From Vitis vinifera (lineage: Eukaryota > Streptophyta > Magnoliopsida > Vitales > Vitaceae), in NCBI RefSeq assembly GCF_030704535.1, contig NC_081811.1, positions 3,674,501-3,738,500 on the forward strand: a DNA stretch of 64,000 bases, in the 5' to 3' direction. A model generated the notes under the pieces. It searched no databases, was not told the origin of the DNA, and saw only the letters and a program-made list of their open reading frames with translations. This document shows positions 60,078-64,000 of this stretch, piece after piece. A program made the translations under genes and the position numbers. Within the stretch, counting starts at the first letter, position 1; the number at the start of each line of letters is the position of its first letter.

Positions 60078-60623
60078 ATGGAACCCAACTCAAGCTTCTT
60101 CTTCTTCTTCTTTTTCTTCCTTTTACCTCTAGGCCATTGCTTCGCCCTCCAAGTCAATCTGACCGCTGGCAACGAACTGATAGAAAAGGTCTGTCAGCAC
60201 TCTCCCCATAGTGATATCTGTATGGCCAGCCTTCGGACAGACCCGAACAGTGGCCAGGCGGACATGGAAGGCCTCGCCTTGATTGCACTCAAGGTTGCCC
60301 ATGCAAATGCGACAGACACATCACAACATATAGCCAAATTGCTGAACAATTCCACTTTGGACCCCTTCATTGAGCAGTGCCTCACAGACTGCTCGGAGCA
60401 GTATTTGGATGCTGTGGAGCAGATAGAGGACTCGCTTGTTGCCCTCACAGCCAAAGGGTTCCATGATGTTGACGCTTGGGTGAAGGCAGCAATAGCTGAT
60501 GTGGACACATGCGAACAGGGGTTCAAGGAGAAGCCTGACTATGAGTCGATGCTGACCCATAGGAACATCATCTTTAAGCAGTTATGCAACAATGCCTTGG
60601 CAATCATTCATGACTTGCAGTGA
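60078..60623 (+). CDS. Invertase/pectin methylesterase inhibitor domain protein
   Basis: A single exon of 181 residues. I start at the ATG at 60078, since the open frame upstream begins only with a TTG. A signal peptide follows (eight Phe in a row from a TTC repeat, then LLPLGHCFALQ). The mature part is a PMEI four-helix bundle: the hairpin cysteines Cys39 and Cys48 in LIEKVCQHSPHSDICMASLR, then CSEQYLDAVEQIEDSL (Cys105), and DVDTCEQGF (Cys145). These are the four conserved PMEI cysteines. Extra cysteines are at 21, 101 and 170. The sequence looks more like cell-wall or vacuolar invertase inhibitors (C/VIF) than true PME inhibitors, but the two cannot be told apart safely by eye. It acts in the secretory path or apoplast. 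Confidence 0.93.
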   Translation: MEPNSSFFFFFFFFLLPLGHCFALQVNLTAGNELIEKVCQHSPHSDICMASLRTDPNSGQADMEGLALIALKVAHANATDTSQHIAKLLNNSTLDPFIEQCLTDCSEQYLDAVEQIEDSLVALTAKGFHDVDAWVKAAIADVDTCEQGFKEKPDYESMLTHRNIIFKQLCNNALAIIHDLQ

Positions 60624-62784
60624 CCCTGACGTCTGAATCTTGTTTTCTATTGTTTTTGGTCTCATCTTTTGATCTCAATTACTATGATGAGATCATACAT
60701 GATGCGCCTTGAGTGGTTGCGAATTAATGTTGTTGTTGTGATTATCATAATAGTGAACAATTCAATGCTGTTGTCCAATATCAGCCTCTTCTCAAAAAAT
60801 TTTGTTCTTAGGATTAAAATTTTTTCTTGCTGGTCACAATTAGCATTAGGCCGGTAATTCAAGATATTCAACTAGTGGTAAGAATAAACCCACAACCTCA
60901 ATCAATTCACTAGTAAATAATCTTTTAAGGGTGGATGCTTTCAAACAAACCTATATAGACTCCCATGAGTACCCAAACTTTTAGGTGCTAATCATGTCCA
61001 TTACAACTAGAATTAGATAATTTAAGTTATTCAATTAATGGTAAGATTCGAACCTACAATCTTGATTAATTATCTAATATGTACTCTTTTGAGGGTGACT
61101 ACTTTTAGGTAAACCTCGTGATTTTCTTTGCACCATGATTGTTCACGGGTCCTATTTGGTTATCCAAGCTATTTCCTTTTCAATGATGAAGCTTATCCTT
61201 CATGTCTCCTTAATCGACCTTTAACCTTTTAACATCAAATCTGATCTTTAGAGTTTGTCGTTATTTGGTACCACCTTCTAAGTTTCATTAACATTCCCAT
61301 GCTTTAAAAAAAAAAAAAAGAGATAGTAAAGTCATTTTTGAAGATTAATAGAATAATATATATTATATTTATTATAATTAAAAAAAATGAATTATTGAGG
61401 GGTGGAATCTATAAAAGGTTTTATCCATTTGTTATTTTTACATTTTTGCAGTTTTTTTTTTTTTTAATTAGGTCGTATGGGATACATTGGTATTAATTTT
61501 TTTTTTTTGGGTTCAATATGTAGTCCACTTTTTGTTCTGATTTGACACCAAAAATTTTTGTGTTGCTTATTCCCCTCAATCATTCAATTGATTTACCTGT
61601 ACTCCTTGCATTTGCTTCTTGACATTTTATAATAGCAGATCCTTTTTATTCAATATTTATATCATCCTTGACAATTTTTTTTTAATGATAAATCAGTTTA
61701 ATTTTCTTTCAAAATAAACCTAATCTAGCTTTTAGGACGAAAGAAAAGGACAATATAAAGTGTTAAGGAGACTTGTAACTTCAGCAATAAAGTGGTAGAG
61801 AAACTAGGAATGAATTAAGAATAAGTCACACAAAGATTAGATTAAGGGGTCAAAACAAAACAAAAGGTATAATTAATGGTCGGTGCATTTGATCTCATAT
61901 TTTTCTTAGGAAAAAAAAAATTGTTCCCGTAAGAAATGTGCCAAGAAAAAGTAGGGTTTTTGGATTAAATTAAGGTGAAGGTACCAACAAAGGGTCCACA
62001 GGGGGAAAACTTTCAGAGGGCAATCGAGGGCGTGGTTTGGTCGAAGAGATAAGATTTGTGTTACAACTCAATGATGAAGCCTAAGTAACAAAGCAACCAT
62101 CCCCTAGGCAAAATGGCTGGCTGGGCCACCTTGGCCCTCCTTGGGCCCTCTGAAATCTAGGGCACTTGTTTCTATGAGCCTGTAACCCTAACCACTTAAT
62201 GTTCTTACTTTTTGTAACTTATATTTTGCGTGTGTAATGAAGCTTCCTATCTGAAGACCTGGTCTAATACTTTTAGACCTTTCACCTCTTCTTGGCCCCC
62301 ATGTATCCCATTACACACGCAAGAAATGTCCCAGTTGATTGATGGGTGAAAATTTTTAATCCAAGTCTAACTTTTTAATAAATGAGAAAATTAAGATGGT
62401 TGAAGGCATTATAGTACTTGATAACATAGAATTTTCCTTCTTACAAATTATCAGTACAGCTATGAGAGAACAAAGAAATTCCTGCATTTTCTAGGCTTTA
62501 TCATATAAAGGTATAAGACTGGGGAAATCAACACGCTGACCCTACATCCATAAGTCTACTAAGAAAAATCTGAATTCATAAGATGCTTTTCCCACTTGTA
62601 TTATTCTGTAAGATTGATGTTGAGTACATATAATAATTCAATTGAATTGACTTATATTTCCAAAGTCCAAGCAACGCATTATTTTGTTGGCTTGGGCACA
62701 GGCTTATTAACTGCTTAATTAAACAGTCCCAAGAATCGAAGAAACAAAATGGTTGAAGATTGCAAGTGATTATGAATTAATTGC
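60624..62784. other. Convergent spacer between the inhibitor and the pectinesterase
   Basis: The left part is the inhibitor 3' UTR. A diverged repeat pair lies at about 60855-60951 and 61018-61113. The remainder to 62784 is AT-rich with poly-A/T runs and includes the pectinesterase 3' UTR near its right edge. Confidence 0.5.
60855..61113. repeat. Diverged repeat pair, about 163-bp offset
   Basis: Copy 1 (60855-60951) and copy 2 (61018-61113) share taattcaagatattcaacta / taatttaagttattcaatta, tggtaagaataaaccca / tggtaagattcgaacct, and agggtg...ttt...aaacct. They resemble pieces of a dispersed plant repeat that carries an aagattcgaaccyacaa word. Confidence 0.6.
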
Positions 62785-64000
62785 TTATAACAAGCCACCA
62801 GTGTAAGGCACCCCAGTCTGAGGCAACCAGTCACCCCCGAGAAGGAAGTTGCCGACAGTGAAATTTGCAGCATCAGAAGGTCCAATCACATGGTATCCAG
62901 ACCATGTAACTCTATTACTGGTGTTTGATCCGGGTCCGGTGTTGTTGTACTCAGCATAGTATAATGTACTTAAAGCAAAATCCCCAGACCAAATGCTCCA
63001 ACCAGAAGGATTAATCAAACTACCCATGTTTGATTGCATGTACACTGTCCTTGAATACTCCTTCCATGGCCTTCCCAAGTATGTCTTTGTGGTTCCATTG
63101 CTTGCAGCCAAATCATCGGCGGCACGAATGACACAGTTGTGAATTGAGGTGCCGGTGTTCTGATTGGGGTCCGTCCGGCCTTGGGCGGTGATGGCATTGA
63201 ACTGTCCGCTCAGGGGCAGCCGGGGATATAAGTTGCAGTTTTGGAAGACAACTGCAGCATTGCCAAATATGAAATCAACCGTTCCATATATGTCGCATTC
63301 TCTGTAGAATTGCCTTAGGGAATGGGTGTATAAGGTGTCTTGATAGGCTTCAAAGCTGCACAGGTAGAATGTTGATAAATCAGCCCCGCTCCGGAGGGCA
63401 ACCGCTTGATGTTTTGCTGCCCCAGCTGTGTTCCGGAATGTTATGTTCACTGCAACAAATCCTTGTGCCACCACAGCTGCAATATCGATATCAAATTCAA
63501 ACTGGTTAGGATAAAGCTGAAATTACTGTAACAACAACACTGTCATTATATTAATGAAAGTTGTTTTAATTTGGTGTTCTTACCAAATGTGGCGGAGTTG
63601 AAAGTTGTCCATCCATCAACCACGCTTCTGTTTCCGGTGATCACAGTCTGGTTGATGCCATCACCGATCATCATCAAGTACTTCTTATTCTTAGCGATGG
63701 ATACGTACTCTTCGTAGACTCCGGCCTGGATGTAAATCACAAAGTATCCATTGCTGCCATCGGTATTGTTTGGAGCTACAGCTATGGCATCATTAATGGT
63801 CGCGAAATTTCCACTCCCATCCTGGTTCACCGTCACGATGTCGCTTATCGAAACCTGATCATTACCGGTGTCCAGCAACTTCCTGTTACTCAAAGACTCG
63901 TAGAGTTTTCGGTTTTGGCTAGACATTTTCAAGGGCAAGCGCCCATTTCCAAAGGGGAGATGCTTCCTAGCTTTCACCACTTTCCCCTTCTTCTGCTTGG
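62785..64000 (-). CDS. Pectinesterase (pectin methylesterase), catalytic half; 5' end off-window
   Basis: Two exons are seen, from beyond 64000 to 63584 and 63476-62785, joined in frame at SATF/AVVAQGF. The enzyme removes methyl esters from cell-wall homogalacturonan. The visible part starts after the pro-region with a basic KKGK...RKHLPF stretch and NRKLLD, a typical subtilase-processing zone. It continues through VNQDGSGNFATINDAI, GVYEEYVSIAKNKKYLMMIG, FRNTAGAAKHQAVALRSGAD (oxyanion Gln), SFEAYQDTLYTHSLRQFYRE (Gln, Asp), GTVDFIFGNAAVVFQNC (catalytic Asp), QGRTDPNQNTG and YLGRPWKEYSRTV (Arg), ending GVPYTGGLL. All catalytic residues are present. It most resembles the Arabidopsis PME40/PME41 group. 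A PMEI pro-domain should precede it outside the window. Confidence 0.95.

Overview
This is plant nuclear DNA. It is AT-rich, its genes have GT-AG introns, and it carries plant-only families: LURP-one-related, LEA5/SAG21, DUF538, ATL RING-H2, invertase/PME inhibitor and pectinesterase. Protein similarity and the style of the LINE and MITEs suggest a woody core eudicot, plausibly grapevine (Vitis). Species is an inference. I see no bacterial, plastid or phage content. Twelve protein-coding genes could be rebuilt. Every exon chain stays in frame across its junctions. Ten are complete and two (PARP2 and the pectinesterase) run off the window ends. Layout, left to right: PARP2-type poly(ADP-ribose) polymerase (-, 13 exons, catalytic end off-window); LURP-one-related protein (-); Mediator subunit MED28 (+); U1 snRNP protein A (-); LEA5/SAG21 (+); DUF538 protein (-); exocyst SEC15B (-, single exon); 60S ribosomal protein L18 (+); soluble epoxide hydrolase (-); ATL RING-H2 E3 ligase (+); invertase/PME inhibitor-domain protein (+); pectinesterase catalytic half (-, 5' end off-window). 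Housekeeping genes (MED28, U1A, L18, SEC15B) are mixed with stress and cell-wall genes. This is a eukaryotic neighbourhood of separate transcription units, not an operon or a single system. From memory, six of the genes fall in the same relative order as neighbours on Arabidopsis chromosome 4 (At4g02390 PARP2, 02380 SAG21, 02360/02370 DUF538, 02350 SEC15B, 02340 epoxide hydrolase, 02330 pectinesterase), so much of the block looks like an ancestral eudicot gene order. The space between genes and inside long introns holds the unusual structure. A satellite-like array at about 33.5-36.6 kb has units that alternate between two types. Two families of Tourist-like MITEs with TTA/TAA target duplications recur across the window, and there is a third MITE with an ATA duplication. 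U1A intron 3 holds a 5'-truncated L1-type LINE tail behind a tRNA-like head, a possible chimeric retroposition product. MED28 intron 1 holds a 1.3-kb insertion between 12-bp direct repeats. Several LTR-element fossils and local tandem duplications are also present. I found no clear undescribed molecular system. The best leads are the alternating array, the tRNA-LINE chimera and the apparent loss of the second SAP domain in PARP2.
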